A stretch of 64,000 nt of DNA from Rhabdornis inornatus (taxonomy: Eukaryota > Chordata > Aves > Passeriformes > Rhabdornithidae). A program made the position numbers and the translations under genes. Below the pieces are notes generated by a model. The model was not told the origin of the DNA, ran no database searches, and saw nothing but the letters and a program-made list of their open reading frames with translations. The DNA lies in assembly GCA_013397075.1 (NCBI GenBank), contig VWZS01002871.1, positions 476,309-540,308 on the forward strand, given 5' to 3'. Positions 9,701 to 23,800 of this stretch are shown here, piece by piece; positions within the stretch are counted from its first letter, which is position 1, and every line of letters begins with the position of its first letter.

Positions 9701-12038
9701 CCAGCTCTCTTTGATGGAGACTCTGAGCCACAGGAACTACTTCAGCTCTGGCTTTTCCTGACTTTTAGGTGTGGGAGTTGCTAATCTCAGTAGTGTAAAA
9801 AATGTAGGTAATACAAACTTTCCTACTGCAAATTTTATATTTTGAAAGTTTCGTTTTTCTTTTCTCTCCCTCTTCACATATCATTCACATAGGGTGCTTA
9901 ATTTAGACTGAGAGTACAATGCTCTACTAACTCACCTGAATTACTTAAGGCAAGAAAGCTGCCATCTTCCAGGGCATCAGCATTAGATGATGAAAACCTG
10001 CACCTTACGTGTAGTTTACATTAAGCAACAAAGGAATTTTGAAACTTGCATGTTCCATGTTTAAACTCTACGTTTAGAAGGCAAAAAACTCTGTTGGAAG
10101 TTCAAAGAGTTAATTGACAAGAGTAAAAACCATAGAAAAGGCCAATGGTGGCCACACTTCCAGGGAGTTTCCTGCTTTGTTCCTTTCTCATGGCATCCCT
10201 TCAGCATCACTAAGTACTTTAAAAGTTCCAGTAATGCCTCATCCTATTCACTTTACCACTAATAATTTTCCTTACAAATTTTAAAACGAGTAGTTTGGAT
10301 TTTAAGTAATGCCCTGAGGCCTTAGCATTAGTAGGTTTCCATTACTTTAAAGCAAATTAAGAAATTATTATTATTAAGAAATTATTTTCAATAGCTCTAG
10401 TCTGACAGATGCATTTTATACTTGAGAGATGTGCCTGAAGAAATAAAAGCTGATGGAAATTTGTGTCATAGATGAATATTTTGAAAACAAAAAAGATCAA
10501 TAATATATTAGGCTTGATTAGATGTTGACATTCAGAACTGCACATAGATTATGCTAAATGTAGTGACAAGAGACAGTGTTCTTCTTGATTTGCATTTGTC
10601 CCTCCATTTGTGGTTCAGGTGGATCATGGGACACACATTGTAAAGGTTAATGGATAAATTACCATATAGCTCATCTGATTGTTCAGGCTTCAGCCTGGAG
10701 GACTGGATGGTTTATAATCTAGTTTGTTTTATGTGGAACAGAAATGGTTTAATTTTTTTTCTATGAAATTCTGAATTGCTTAAGTGTTTAGATGAGTCTA
10801 TAATACCCCTACAGCTTCTGAGTTTTGATAAAATCACTAAATCATGGTGTTATTGCATTGACAGAGATTCTGGTCTGGTCTTTGTTTTCTCTCCCGAGCT
10901 GTCAGTATTATTTCCATGTTATTTGAGTAAATGTGAAATGTGGCCTTGTGATTAAAATGTCATTCTTAAAACCATGTGAAGATGTTTGCCCTAAGTATCT
11001 TCTTAATTTGTACAGCTAGCTCAAAACAGGAGTTTTCAATGTGCTCTATTAGCAGATAACCTACATCAGTGTTCGCTATAGCTTTCCTCACCACCCCTTG
11101 GTGTGTTTGGTAACTACATGTGTCAGTGTTGGTGGAATCAAATTACTTCATTTTTGTAAGGAACTCTTAACCCTGTTAAATTGGTTCCAGTAATTCACCT
11201 GAAATTCCAGAAGCAGGAATAAATGAATGAATGAGAAAATCCCCCAACAGCCAAATATTTTCCCTGCACAAAGATAATTTACTGTATGTCCATTTGCAAA
11301 TAAGGACAGCTGAAATGAATAATCTGGAACTGCATCCCGCTGTGTAAATAAAATCAAGGGTACACCGTAATTCAAAGGTGCAGTGTTAGGTTTATAAAAT
11401 AATACCCTTAAGTTAGGCATTGCTTAGTTAAGAGTCTTCTTTTCCTTAGTGTCTGTAGGAAAGGAGACAGTTAATGAGCTGATGTACAGTCTGTGGAAAG
11501 AGGAATTGAACAACTGCTCAGTCATTTGCACTAACATATTTTACCTTTAACTGTGATTTTGTGCTCTTGAGTCTCTCACTGACCCAAGTGATTCTTTTTC
11601 TGATGTCTGGTGTTCTTATCTCCAGATGGGATGTGATTGCATCATCCAAATTACCTGATTATTTGAGCGGCCAGGTAGTAGCTCAGGTTGACTTCACACT
11701 TACTTAGCATGGACCAAAAAAAAATTACTTTGAATATTTGGGTTTCGGGGCCTTTATTGCATGGGACATATGTTAATAGTTTTTTGATCTGGTTTAAATT
11801 AAGAGGAAACTATGGAAAGAAATGAAGAAATAGTCTTGCTATGAACTGCTTTATGAATAAAGGAAAATTCTTTCTGATGAGCTTCATGGAGGTAGTGTTC
11901 TTTGAGCAGAACATTTATGCAGTTGTGAGGCACATCAGTATGATTTTCATTACACTAAAGTAATGAATTTTTATGACTAAAGCTAAAATAGCAGTGAGCC
12001 ATCCTTTATTCAGATAGTGAGATGGAACAGTACATTTC

Positions 12039-12077
12039 NNNNNNNNNNNNNNNNNNNNNNNNNNNNNNNNNNNNNNN
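12039..12077. other. Assembly gap of 39 N
   Basis: A run of 39 undetermined bases inside intron 1. The right flank starts with a purine-rich GGGGATAGGAAGAAGGAAG stretch, so a purine/pyrimidine repeat may have caused the break (inference). Confidence 0.99.
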
Positions 12078-15000
12078 GGGGATAGGAAGAAGGAAGAGAA
12101 GATAAGAAATAGCCTAATTTTCCTGACTTTCTTATGTGAATATTGTAATTTACAAACCTTTGAGTCTAGGTTGGTGGTAAAAAAAAAGTTTCTATAACAA
12201 TATGTCATGTATAGCTGTAAGCATAGAGATTTGTAGATTCCAAACAGGAAAAAATGTACATAATTTTAAAAATATTAAAATTAAATTAATTCCAGTGTAG
12301 AGTAGGAAAGAAATGTTATCAACATGAGTCCATTGATTCTATTTTTATTGCTGAAAATTGCTGCAGTTCATAAAATGCGGTTTTACAGGCTATTAGTCCA
12401 TAATGTGGATTATGCCCTTTGGACACTTACGTTGAAGATAAATGCAGTAGTTCGGAGAGATCTGTATTGAAATTCTGTGAAGAAGGTTCAGTTATTATTT
12501 AAGTTCTTTTTACTATGAACCAAAAGCAAATGGGTTGGAGGGAGAGATGACCCTTGGCTTCCAAGACAGGAAATGAAATTAGCAGTGGAAGAGTCAGTTT
12601 GTCTTTCAGGAAGTGGCTTCATTTCCATGGAGGTGAGAAAAATATGTCGGTGTAACATTACTGGCACTGACAGCGTTTTTTAATTGTTCTTGAGAGAAAG
12701 AATTGTATTTGCATTATAGTCGTACCTGACAAGATTATTTACTCTGAATTGAGGGGCTCTGTAACACAGGATTGGGAAAGAGCTTTGTTACCACAGTCAA
12801 ATGCCTCCAGTGATGCTGTATAAAATTATTAATTAAAATTATTAATCTTCAATCTAGTTAAGCCATGGTTCCCTCATTGCTCCTGTTAGGAAGGATGTTC
12901 TGAACTTCAGTGCTGTGAAATTCAAATGCATTTATGGGCTGCATTTATTAGTGAGTGGTGCTTTGTCTCAAAACTTCAGAACATCTTCCCATTCTCATTT
13001 TTTATCCAGCTCACTATTGTAGGAGAAGACACATCTCCTCTTTTGGATTTTGGTGTGTGATTTTCATCTTTCACTCAAGAGATTTCTGATCTCTCTGGCA
13101 TTTACAGTTGCCTTTGTTTATTCTTCATCCTGTTTAATTCACTCTTTCTTGAAAAAAAGAACCACATACAACTTTGCAGGTGGGATCTTACTGGTACTTT
13201 GTGTAATAGTAGCATTTTTATCATTCTGAATATTGGACAGTTCCTGTCATTTTTGTCTCCTTCATTCCGTTGATGTTGGATCGGTCCTTGGTTGGCTTGT
13301 CAGCAGTTAGTATGCAGATGTCTTATCTTCTCTGGCTGCTGCTAGACTCCCATTTCATAAAAGAAATTCTGCTTGGCTCCCTTTGGGTTGTCTGATATCT
13401 TATATTTAATGTCCTTCCTTCCTTATTATCCCAGAAAAGAATTATTCCTTCTCTTCCCATAGCCTCCCACCCATAGCGTTTCAGCCTTTAGTTGAGTTGA
13501 CAATGCCTCCCAACTTTTCCATGGAAAAAAATCCCATTAGTCCAAGCCTATCGTGGACAAGGACATTACTTAAATAATAAATAAGATCAATCTCATTACT
13601 TATATTTGAGGAATTGCCTCACAAATTGCACAGTTAAATCTATCTGTCTCAAAACCATGCCTTTTATGAACTTGCTCACATCTTTAGCTCTGTATTTAAA
13701 TCAGCTAAAAATCTTTTACAACTTTAGTTTCCTAACCCAGACTTATTTCTGACACGTCTACAATGAAATGTACATGATAAGCTAAAATGTTGTGTGACAA
13801 TATGGTGGTGTCACACAATCAGTAAATTAATTATATCTTAAAAGAAAACATAGATAATTTTTAGAGATTCAAAACAGTTTTTGGTTTGTATAATTCTGAA
13901 TTAATGCTGAAAGAAGTACTGCTTTCTTGAAGTCAAATTGAATGAAATTATCTTCAAATTCAGCTGTAATTTTACCTTAATGCGTTATAATTCAGATGTC
14001 AGCTTTTTCTTCTATAATTTGATTCTGCTTGGCTATTAGGATCACTCAGTGCTTACTCTGTTTTATTGCTCTTAGATGAAATAAATTAAGCTGTGTAGCA
14101 ATATAAAAGATAATATTCATTGTTATAAATTTGGTATTTACACGAATGAAACATCTTAAATTCCTCCTTCATCTGTTTTAGATTAAGTATGAGATTTAAA
14201 TCACTTGATCTGATTGAGAGCAAGCACTGGAAATGAAGGGACTGTGGGCAATCAAAAAAGCACTCTGAGATTCTGATGAAGGCATTCATTACTGGTGGTG
14301 GGAAACAGCAGTAAACAATAATTGATTGCATTATGGAGAGTGTGGAGAAACCTGCCATGAGAAAATATTCTATTCCTAGGCCGAGAATGATTTTGAACAG
14401 GTGGGAAAGTGAGAGCAGTATTTCTAATTGCTCAGGTATGGGAGTCGCTAACTCAAGTGAAAAAGGAGGCTTTGGATTTATGAAAAGGAGGCAGTCTGTA
14501 TTTATGAACTTTATGTGATAAATTTGTATTCAATTTTAAATGCTATCCCCCTTTATAGTTGCTCTTTTAACTAGGTATATAATAATATATTTAATTTTAA
14601 CCAGAAAACATTTCCTTTTAGCTCTCGTTTTCTCCATCTGACTCCTTATAATCCTCAATAATTCTTTTCATAGGCAAAAAAAAACCCATACGTGAGGTAA
14701 AAGAATGCTTGGCCTGAAACTATTCATAGATCCAAGAGTCTCAATTAAATGTATGCTAACTCTCTCAAGGATGTTGTTTACTCCAGAATAACTCTATCAT
14801 TAATGGAAATGAAACCTTGCTTCTTGCAGACAGCCTTCTGCCATGCAGTCTGAAATGAGAAAGGAAGACAGCTTCAGTTGTCTTAGTTTTAGTGTGTCTG
14901 GTAAATTGCTGCATTTTGAAAGACAGTGATTGAGACTTTTACACAGATCAGTTACTTACAGAGATTTTGAATTTTGCACTGATCAGTTATTGATGATATA

Positions 15001-15293
15001 TTTTGGATTCTAGCTACAGTTATGGTGACAAGTTGTCTCAATGGAAGCAAATCTGTGCAAAACCTTATAGCTGCATCCGTTTTCCAGCTCCTGCCTCATT
15101 CCTGATGTGCAAAGAATAGTATTATCTCTTTTTAACCGTCAGTGTTCATTGTCTTCCTGTACAGCCTCTAAATATGTTACCACTTTTCAGTAGCATTCTC
15201 CAATCCCTGTTTCCCTTCAACTCCAATTCTGCCTTCTGTTGTGAATTTTTTTTGGCTTTTCAGCATAACATCTCTCTTCCTCTCTGGTTCAGA

Positions 15294-15540
15294 ATGAAAG
15301 GGGGTAGGTCTAGATTGGATATAAAGAAGAGATTCCTTACTGTGAGGGTGATGAAGGACTTGCACAGATTGCCCAGAGTACTTGAAGCTGCCCCATCCTT
15401 GGAAGTGTCCAAGGCCAGACTGGATGGCGTTTGTAGCAATCTGGAATAGTGGAAGATGTCCCTGTCAATGTAGCTGGACTAGGTAATCTGTAGAGGACCC
15501 CTCTGACCTGAACTGTTCTGTGATTCTATAATTCTGTGAT
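15294..15540 (+). mobile_element. CR1 LINE 3' fragment, sense strand
   Basis: A 5'-truncated CR1 non-LTR retrotransposon, the dominant LINE of birds. The + strand still reads the C-terminal end of the reverse-transcriptase ORF (SRLDIKKRFLT, then HRLPR, AAPSLEVSKARLDG) followed by the short 3'UTR, including the GGACCCCTCTGACCTG region. It ends in the diagnostic terminal repeat ATTCTGTGAT/ATTCTATAAT (15518-15540). The reading frame is broken downstream and the element is an inactive relic. Confidence 0.93.
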
Positions 15541-17348
15541 GTGCTGGATAGCCTTCCCAGACAAACTGAGCATTTTTGTTGTTGCAGTCTTCAGATAGGA
15601 GAAAATATTTTTTTTTTTTAATTATTGCCTATTTTTCCCTTAATAGAGTAACTCATCTCCATGGCTGTGGTGCTGTTTGTCCCCTTCCCATGTTTTCTGT
15701 GCTCAGACATTTCGGTCAGAATAGCAAAAGAGGGGGGGAAAAAAGTTTTGGAGAAAAATGTCATAAAGCACATTTTGATTCAAACATTTCCTTTGTGGTA
15801 ATCATTGAAATATAAAGGTTCCTGTCCTCTTCACTGGCAGTGTGCGTGTATTATTATATAATCTATATTTGGCCTTGCCTGCAGAGTCCCTGGGCAGTGC
15901 TCCAGCCATCCTCAGTGACATTGCTCTTGCATCACTGGGTTGTGTAACAGACACTTGTCTCAAGTAGCCCTTTGAAGCAGTGCTTTGAGCCAAGCCCCAG
16001 AGAGCTGCTGCCTTTCCAGCACTTGACTACTGAGGCAATGCTGTACCTGTCTAAATCACCTCTTGTGCTACAGAAAATCTGAAGAAAAAACCTCTTAAAA
16101 ATGGAAAAGCAGTTTTTTTTTTACTTTCACTTATTGATGTGAAATCAGAAAAATTAGTTTATTTTATCCAATTAGATTATTTCATAGTACAAAAGGAAAA
16201 CGGGGGGTAACTATATACTGTGGAATACAAGCCCAGTTTCTCAACAGTTTACTACATGAATGATGGCATTCTCAAATCTATTTAATGCTCTTCAGTTATC
16301 TTTGAAATTTAAATCTCTGTGAATGTGCATTAAAAGTATATCATTCAAAGGTCAAAGTCTGCATAGTAGAGGTGGGTAGTTCATGCTGTCCAATATTTTA
16401 AAATAATTTGATTTTTGGTTAGATAGTCAAACTTATTTTCTGTCAAGTAAGTGACAAGATGCTGTATATTTATTTGTTTATAATGTTAAAAGTATTGCAA
16501 ACCTGATTAACTGATAAAAAGTTGAGCCTTCATGTTGATGTTCCACTGTACATAATGAGACCAAGATTTTTCAAAGCCGCTGATTATTAGTATGTACTTT
16601 AGCTTGACAGCCTGACCTAGCACCTGTAAAATGTTCATGCTGTGAAAACTTGGTGCTTGACACCGTAAATTATAAATGAAGAGCTAGTGGAAGAAGTGAC
16701 AGACTGACAAAGTGAAACAGAGACTTACAAAGCTCAAAAACATTAAGCTGACTGTGTGGATATTTAATCAAAGCAGATAAGAAACATTTTAATATAATAA
16801 ATATGAACCTAGGAGATATCTCTGGGAATATTTGTCATGAGTGTAACAACTCCGCTTTCTGAGAAGTTGCATTTATTTTGGTATATTTTTGAGGTTCTGC
16901 ATTTAAGTAAAGAAAACATGTAATGTAGCCAAATGGTAACCTCATTTTCTGAGCTGCCTTTATGTTCCATCCTGGAAGGTTTTTTTTTTGTGTGGCTTCT
17001 GCTAAACTCCTCCTCTGTACATCATGGTCACTTTCAGACTACGGTGGTAAGGTCAAGTGTATTAAATATTTCACTTCTCAGACAGATAACTTATCAAACC
17101 AACAAGATACCACTTGAAGAAGCAAAGCAGAAAAACTGCTCAATTTGCTTGAGAGTGTTTTACACGCTTGGAAGTCATGGATGCTTCTGCTTTGACGTGC
17201 CCTCAGCTTGTGGCTCTGCTGATGACTTTCCTTATCTACTGACAGCTAAAGTCATTACTAACCACATTACCTCTAACCAGCAGGAGAAAACCCCAATGCA
17301 GCCTTAATAGTCCTCCTTTATCCTTTGTATGTCACTTGCTTTCTTAGG
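15541..17348. other. Intron 1 segment without recognisable elements
   Basis: Unique-looking AT-rich sequence between the CR1 relic and the LTR. A moderately GC-rich patch near 15820-16060 could not be assigned. The open frame at 16933-17307 (+) has no recognisable domain and I treat it as chance. Confidence 0.5.
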
Positions 17349-17876
17349 TGTCATTATTGGTACATTGCAAGTACAAGGTAGCCACTTGCTCAGTCCTTTC
17401 AACTCTCCCAGGTGGAATGAGGAGGAGCATAAAAAAAAAAAGTAAAAAACTTGTTGGTTGAGGCAAGAACAGTTTAATAATTGAAACAAAGTAAAATGTA
17501 ATAGAATAATAATAATAATAATAGTAATAGTAATAATGATGATGAAGAAGAAGAAGAACAACAGTTGGAAGTAGAAAGAGATATAAAACCTAAGGAAAGC
17601 AAGTGGTGCACAACATAGTTGCTCATCTCTCACTGTCCAATGCCCAGCCTGTTCCTGAGAACTGATCAGCCCCTCACAGCCAACACCCTTCAAGTAACAC
17701 ACTGAGCATGATGTTCTGGGGTATGGAATATCCTTTTGGCCAGTTTGGATCACTTGCCCTGGCCATGCTCCCTCCCAGCTTTTTGTGCACTGTCCGAGCA
17801 TGAGATTCTGAAAAGTCCTGGATTTGTGGTGAGCATTACCCAGCAACAACCCAAACACTGTTGTGTTACCTTTATT
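17349..17876 (-). mobile_element. Endogenous retrovirus-type solo LTR remnant, antisense, one end missing
   Basis: Read on the minus strand, the order of words matches from memory an LTR family widespread in bird genomes: the AAGTCCTGGATTTG region, GGATATTCCATACC, the TTGTGCACCACTTGCTTTCC region, an internal ATT/GAA trinucleotide run, then ATTTTACTTTGTTTCAATTA and TTCTTGCCTCAACC, ending near TGACA at about 17349. The terminus that should begin TGTCCTGG is absent beyond about 17876, so the element is truncated. No viral protein-coding region is present next to it, which suggests a solo LTR left by recombination. Family name and exact ends need a repeat library. Confidence 0.65.
17503..17562. 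repeat. AAT/GAT/GAA trinucleotide run inside the LTR
   Basis: Consecutive AAT units grade through AGT and GAT into GAA. The run is an internal part of the LTR relic and probably expanded after insertion. Confidence 0.9.
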
Positions 17877-20800
17877 AACCAGGAGACTGGGTCATTAGGG
17901 AGATCAGGGAGCATGTATTTCTATTTTAGTATGAAATACTAACTTCATCCTGTTTGTGTGGCAATGCCATAGGTCTGGAGTGGATAATAATAAATGTCCT
18001 GTCACTTCTGGAGGCCCATTTGTATTTATTGTGGATGAATTCTGAGTGGTAGTTCAGAGTATAGCTCTGTAACAGATAGGGCTTGAGCAGCTGTGCTTTT
18101 CCACCCTCTGCACCACTTCATACAGACAAGTTTAACTTTCCTGTTGGCTGGGAAAAGCAGGCGAGTCAGGATCTGCCATTTCTGGGCTGGATGTTTGCTT
18201 TGCTTTCCACATTGTAGCTTTTCTGCCTGCAAAATAAGGATGAGCCCATTTCATTTTTTATGATGTAAAAATATGGACTGCATATAGGTATGGACTGCAC
18301 TCTGATTTGGCTGCCTGGAGTTAAAAAGTTTGGCTGAATTACAGAAATAGTAGAAGATGGTAAGAGTGGTAAAGAGTGGTAAAGTTGGCTTCAGTGGGTG
18401 GGTCTGTGCACTGCAGAAGAGCTCTCCTTTGTGTTTCATGTCTGGAACTTCCCTGACAGTTGTTCCCATGTCAGTTTTGCCTGTGTATCAGTTTCAGACT
18501 CCCAGTTCTTGCTCTCAGCCTGTCTGAAGCAGCTCTGCAGCACTGAACGCACCACCCTCAAGGGCTCTGCCAAGAATCCTGGACTGGTCTTAGTCCTTGA
18601 GCTAGAGATTCTCAAACAGGTCTTCATGGGGCTGTGCTGCCAGTCAAGCACAAACTTCACTTCCTTCAGCCTTTGTTCCTCTCCTGGGATTTGTCTGTTC
18701 TGTTCCTCAGAGTCACCAAACTGCTCATTTTTCATTATGGTTATTAAGTGACTATTTGAGTAAGCTGTGGCCATCTGTCCTCCCAGTCCCTATTTGTGAC
18801 ATTATCAGCTGTTCTCTTCAAAACTTCTTTATTTAAAGGGACTGCTGTGGAACACTCCATGCTCCACACTTCTCACTTCACTTAAAAAGAGACAGATTAT
18901 GAGGTTGAAGAATATTTTTGTATCAACCTTCCCAGGTAAGCACTGGAAGAAGGCAACAAACCTTTGCAATGCCATTTCCTTCTTCACTATTAGAGAGGCT
19001 GCATCTTTGGATCAGGGCAGGGCAAGGAAGAGAGGGTACCCAGGGTGGATTTGATTATGCCTATGAACTCCAGTGGAAAGTTTCTACCCCCTTGAAGAGG
19101 AATTCCCAAAATGTATGGAGTATAGTAGCAATAGCCATAGAGTTATTAACTTCACATATATAATTAGTTTGGCTGACAGTTATGCATAGGTATTGTTATA
19201 ATTTTCCAAGACCTTTTATATGTTGCATTTTGGGTTTTTTTCACTTATGGATGTTGTGACATTAACTTTTTGTTCATTTTATCACCACTCAATACAAGTA
19301 TTAAAGTAAAAGACAAAGGAAACTGCTTGTAAGAATGCAGAGTAAAAAAAGGTTAACAGCAAAGTGAAGAATATTAAATTTAGCATTATTCCCAGCCTAA
19401 GAGAATTGGCTTCAACACACAAGTCATTTACCAGTGCAAGAAAAGATAAATCTGTTTGTCTGAATTTCAGTTGTTTCTAATTTCCCTAATGAAGATATAC
19501 ATAGGTTAATAAACAGGGCTGACAAAACTGTCAGGTATTCGTGTTCATTTAGGAAATGCTGCCCAGTAATCTACTGTTGACATTAACATGATGGTGAATT
19601 GAATATCAATTAGTATTTTCAAGGCAGATTGAAAACTATTAAATAGAGCAGCTGGGCTCCTATCATCATTTTGTGACTCCTGTTTTTTTCAGGGTTAGCT
19701 CTTAATCTTGTTGTATTACACACATGAAACCAAAAGCATAGAAAAATAATACAGCTCTGGTGTTGTTTTCTGGAGCTGTGAATAGCATTCATTTTTCTCA
19801 CTTCATTTTTAGAGCAATCTCTGCTGTAAAAGAGTATCTTAAAGCTGAGTCAATGGTAAGAACACATTGTTTCCCTGGCACATAAACCCCCTTTTCCCCA
19901 TCTCATTCTTTGTGAGGAGCACATTAAAGTAGAGCAGTCTGCCTCTGCCTAACAGGACTTCCTGGGTTCTGTGTTCACTGCCTATCCTGCAGGGCTGACA
20001 TTGCAGTGCTCAGCCCCCTCTGGTGCATTCCTAACGTAGGAGTTCATCCCTCCTGGCTGAGCAATGGATTTCACAACCTTCTGCTTTGCTTTCCCCTCTG
20101 AAAGTGCACTGATCGACAAAATCACTTTGAAATCCCTTTGACGCTGCTCTTGGGGAAAAAGCTCTGTTACAGGCTGGGAGAGGTAGGGCATTACCTACTC
20201 ATTTTCCATTCCACAGTTACCTGAGGAAAACTTGGGGCCTCGTCTTTCTCTGAGGTAAGCCCATTTATTTTGGATGTGAGTATGCTTTCTTTTTACCTCA
20301 GTAGTTTTATTTTTTCTTGTGCTGATGAGTAAGACTCACATGGGAGAAGCAAGTGCATATGTGAGACTTCAAAATACAAAATGTTTACAGCTGTCTTAGA
20401 GCAAAAGAATCTGCTGGGTGGCAAAATAAGTAGTTACGATCTAGCCACGTACAATTTGGAATTGTAACTGTTATCCTAGAAAGATTTCAGTGCAGAAATT
20501 GTCACGTGTTTCTGTACTGACAGATTTTCTTTATGCCTTTGGTGCCACTGAATATATCAAGTGGATTTCCAAGGCTTCATTTGGTATTTGTGAAGTAAAA
20601 CTTGGAATCCGCCTTACTGGGGAAGACTGAATCTTTCATTGACTGTTACTATGTGCCTTTAACTGATAAATTCTTGAATTTCTCCCCCTACTTTGATATC
20701 TTTGCCAGAATTATAGACAGGCATTAAAATAATAGAAAGAAAAAGAAGACAAAATTTTACTGTTATTTCTTTTGGGTGCAAGGATTCGTGTTTATTGAAA

Positions 20801-23800
20801 AAAACTCTGTGTTAAATATTTATAAATTGTATATTACAGTAATTGATTATCAGATATTTTGATAGGTGTTTAAAGTATTGCAGTTGCTTATCTTAAAATG
20901 AAATGGCATTGGTAAGGGAAGAAAAATGCTAGTTAAAATATGTTTGTCGTTGGAAACTTCAAACCCTGAAGTTAGAGCTTGCCAATTTTTTTTTAAAAAT
21001 CTGGTTTTAAATCCTACTTTCAGAAAGACAGGTGTAACTGATGTAACGGAGGGGTCTGGAATGGTTGGCAATGCTAATAATGATATAACATGAGAATAAA
21101 GGGGCTCGTGTTGATTTTTAAAGTGAGAATGGAAGAAAGTATGAAAACAAGCTGTAGTAAAACTGAAACATTGGGTAAGAAAATGCTGGTTTCCATTCCA
21201 GAGAGAGATGAGCAATAGGGTTACAGCAGCCTTCTCCTCCTCCTCTAAGGAGAACATGCATCTTTGCATATGGAAAGCATCATTATATTGGCTCTGTTAT
21301 ATGATAAATTTTAATTTCATTTAAAATTGATCTTGCTAAGCAATAGGTAAGAATGTGTTCTAGGAAAAAAGGTTGAATGTAAAAGGTGGGTGGTGGCTTT
21401 TTTTTTGTTTTCTTTTTTTTTTTTTTTCCAAAAGAACCACTGTTTGTTTTACTCTTGTTTTCTCAGAGCCATAGGATCTCAAATTATATCTATCAAGGAA
21501 GTCATAGGAAACAGTAAGACTGAAACATATAACTGAATCAAATGAGAAAGAGGGGAAATTATTCCTTAAGCATCTGTCTGCAATGTATGGAAAGAGAAGC
21601 AATGCTGTGGGGGAATTGGGTTTTGAAGATTCTCACTGGAGACCTCATGTAATGGAGTAAAACAGTACCAAGATAAAGACAGGCATTTATCCAGTATAAC
21701 CTCATCTAATAACATTGCAGACTTCTTGGCACTGACAAGATAAATGTATCATTAATAGAATGTTTGGTTTAGTACATGAGAAATTATTCTGGCCTGTTCT
21801 CATTCATCAGAAGAGAATTTTAAAAGTAATTGTGTGAGTGTGCAAATATGAGAATAAGAAAGGTGAAAGGCGAAATTCCTTTTAAAAGTTCTTGATTAGT
21901 AAATAATTGATAAGTAAAAAAAGGCCAGTTTTGGATAACAGCTCAACCTACATTGCAGGTAACATGAAAGCAGAAACTAGAAATATAAACATTTCTCATA
22001 ATTAATGGAAAAGAGAGGATACATGTAGAAATTAGCACATGTTAGAAAATAGGTAGTATAGAAAACTGAAAATAAAAGGTAAGTGTGTTAGGTAAAAGCC
22101 CAAGTCTCACAACACTCAGGATAATGGGAATTTCTCTATTGCATTATGAATAAAAATGTTTGAGTGACTACTATTGAACTATTTTTAGAAAGAGGCAGAA
22201 AATAATGTGTTTGAAATTGGGAAAATCAGAAATTAGTGATTTTTTTCATATAACATTAGGAATATGAAGTACTCCCCATCTGGTGTAAATAGTTCTCTTC
22301 CAAGAGTCCTGAAAGAATTGGCTGAGGACATCTCTGGGCTATTGATGATAAATTTAATGAGTTTGGGGACTCGGGGAATTCAGAATACTGGAAAAGCAAG
22401 CGTTAGAGTTGTGGTTTGAAAGGAAAAAGGAAGCACCATGAACCAGGTAACTAGATTTTTATAAAACTCACATTTGGAGAAGTCATTTATCTCCTGTGCT
22501 CTGCCCCAAGGCAACAGAAGATTATGCAGAAACCAGGCCTGGCTGTGTTCAAGGTGTCTTAAAAGCCTCCTGGAGTGGAGATTCCCCAGCTTCCCAATTA
22601 GTCACAGCTCTCCCTCTTCTTTACAACTGTTGGGTAGCAAGGATTTTCTTGGAGTCTGACATAAAACTCTTGGAAATGTTGAGGAGAGTGGAAGGATTAC
22701 TCTCTCTATTTTGCTGGCTCTAATCCCGCTTATCTCAGGCAAACAGCATTGTCAATACTTTGTTTACTCTCTGATTTGCTGTGACTCCTGTACACTTCCC
22801 TGGCAGAACTGCTATCTAGACAGGTGCTCCTCATACTTTATTACTGCATCTCATTAATCTTGCCTAAACCAGATAGCTGTTGCATGCAAAATAATGAAAA
22901 TTATGGAAAAGGATTCAATTGATATGTGTATAATGAATGCCAGTTTATTTGGTTCATGGAAAACAGGCCTGGTCATAAAAACAAGCATTTAAATAATTTT
23001 TCCCAGTTGATTGCACGTTAATTGCCAGGGTAACTTGGGTATTGCATATCCCCTTCTTCTTTGTGTCTTCCTCAGGCAGGCAAGCCACAGCAGCAATATG
23101 TTGAGTTTTTTTATATTATAACAGAATGTAACAGAGTCTTCTGACAGTAAAAAACTTAAAATTTCTTTATGAAACTACTTTTTTAAAAAAAAAACCTTGA
23201 GGTCTAAGAAGCCTTAAAGTAGTTTTAGTAACTGTTAAATCACAGAATTTGAGATATTTGTTATACACCATTCAATACTCTAACATTTTTCATTAAAACA
23301 TGAAAATAAATAGAAACTCAATACCTGACAACAGAGCGGTAAGTAAAGAAAGAAGGAGCATATGCAGACAGGGAGGAGCCTTTATCACTTAGTAAAGGTC
23401 AGCCCTTGCAAATGGAACTTGTTTTAGTGTAAACAGATGATCTTTGTACATTCAAGAGCAAAAACTTAACCCAAACTGGAAAAAAAAAAGATGAAAAGGA
23501 GTGCATCTGTACAGGACAGTGATCTTTTAGAGTGGTAACAGCCTATGAGTGCAATGCTGCAGCAAAGAATAGGCTAATGTGACCTTGGATATATAAACAA
23601 GATATAAAAATAGCCAAGACTCTTAATATATATTGTTAAAAGGAATTAGTTCAGAATACTGCATATGATCCTCTTTTTAAAAATGAATAAAAGCATTAAG
23701 CTTGAAAGAAAGTACAGACACTTCAGAAGAAAGCAACAACTCTGTTGAGGGCTAGAAGTGAAAGGCTTCAAGAGGTCTTTGTGTTTGCCTCATAAATATA

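Larger units (their letters stand above)
5435..15290. other. Intron 1, mostly unique sequence with small simple repeats
   Basis: No gene feature is seen. Minor items are an A/C-rich stretch at 6660-6732, A13 at 6856-6868, a local tandem of ATTAAGAAATTATT at 10356-10386, a tandem of TAAAATTATTAAT at 12821-12846 and the N gap near 12.05 kb. A GC-richer patch at about 9600-9760 has no recognisable origin. Open frames of up to 117 codons on the minus strand (7677-8030) show no known domain. Confidence 0.55.

Noticed and set aside
17304..17858. A 184-codon minus-strand open frame
   Set aside because: It lies almost wholly inside the LTR relic and includes the translated AAT repeat (Ile/Thr/Phe runs). 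No viral or host protein domain is present.
20850..21269. A 139-codon minus-strand frame
   Set aside because: It is rich in Phe, Leu and Ser as expected from A-rich template, and no domain or homologue is recognised.
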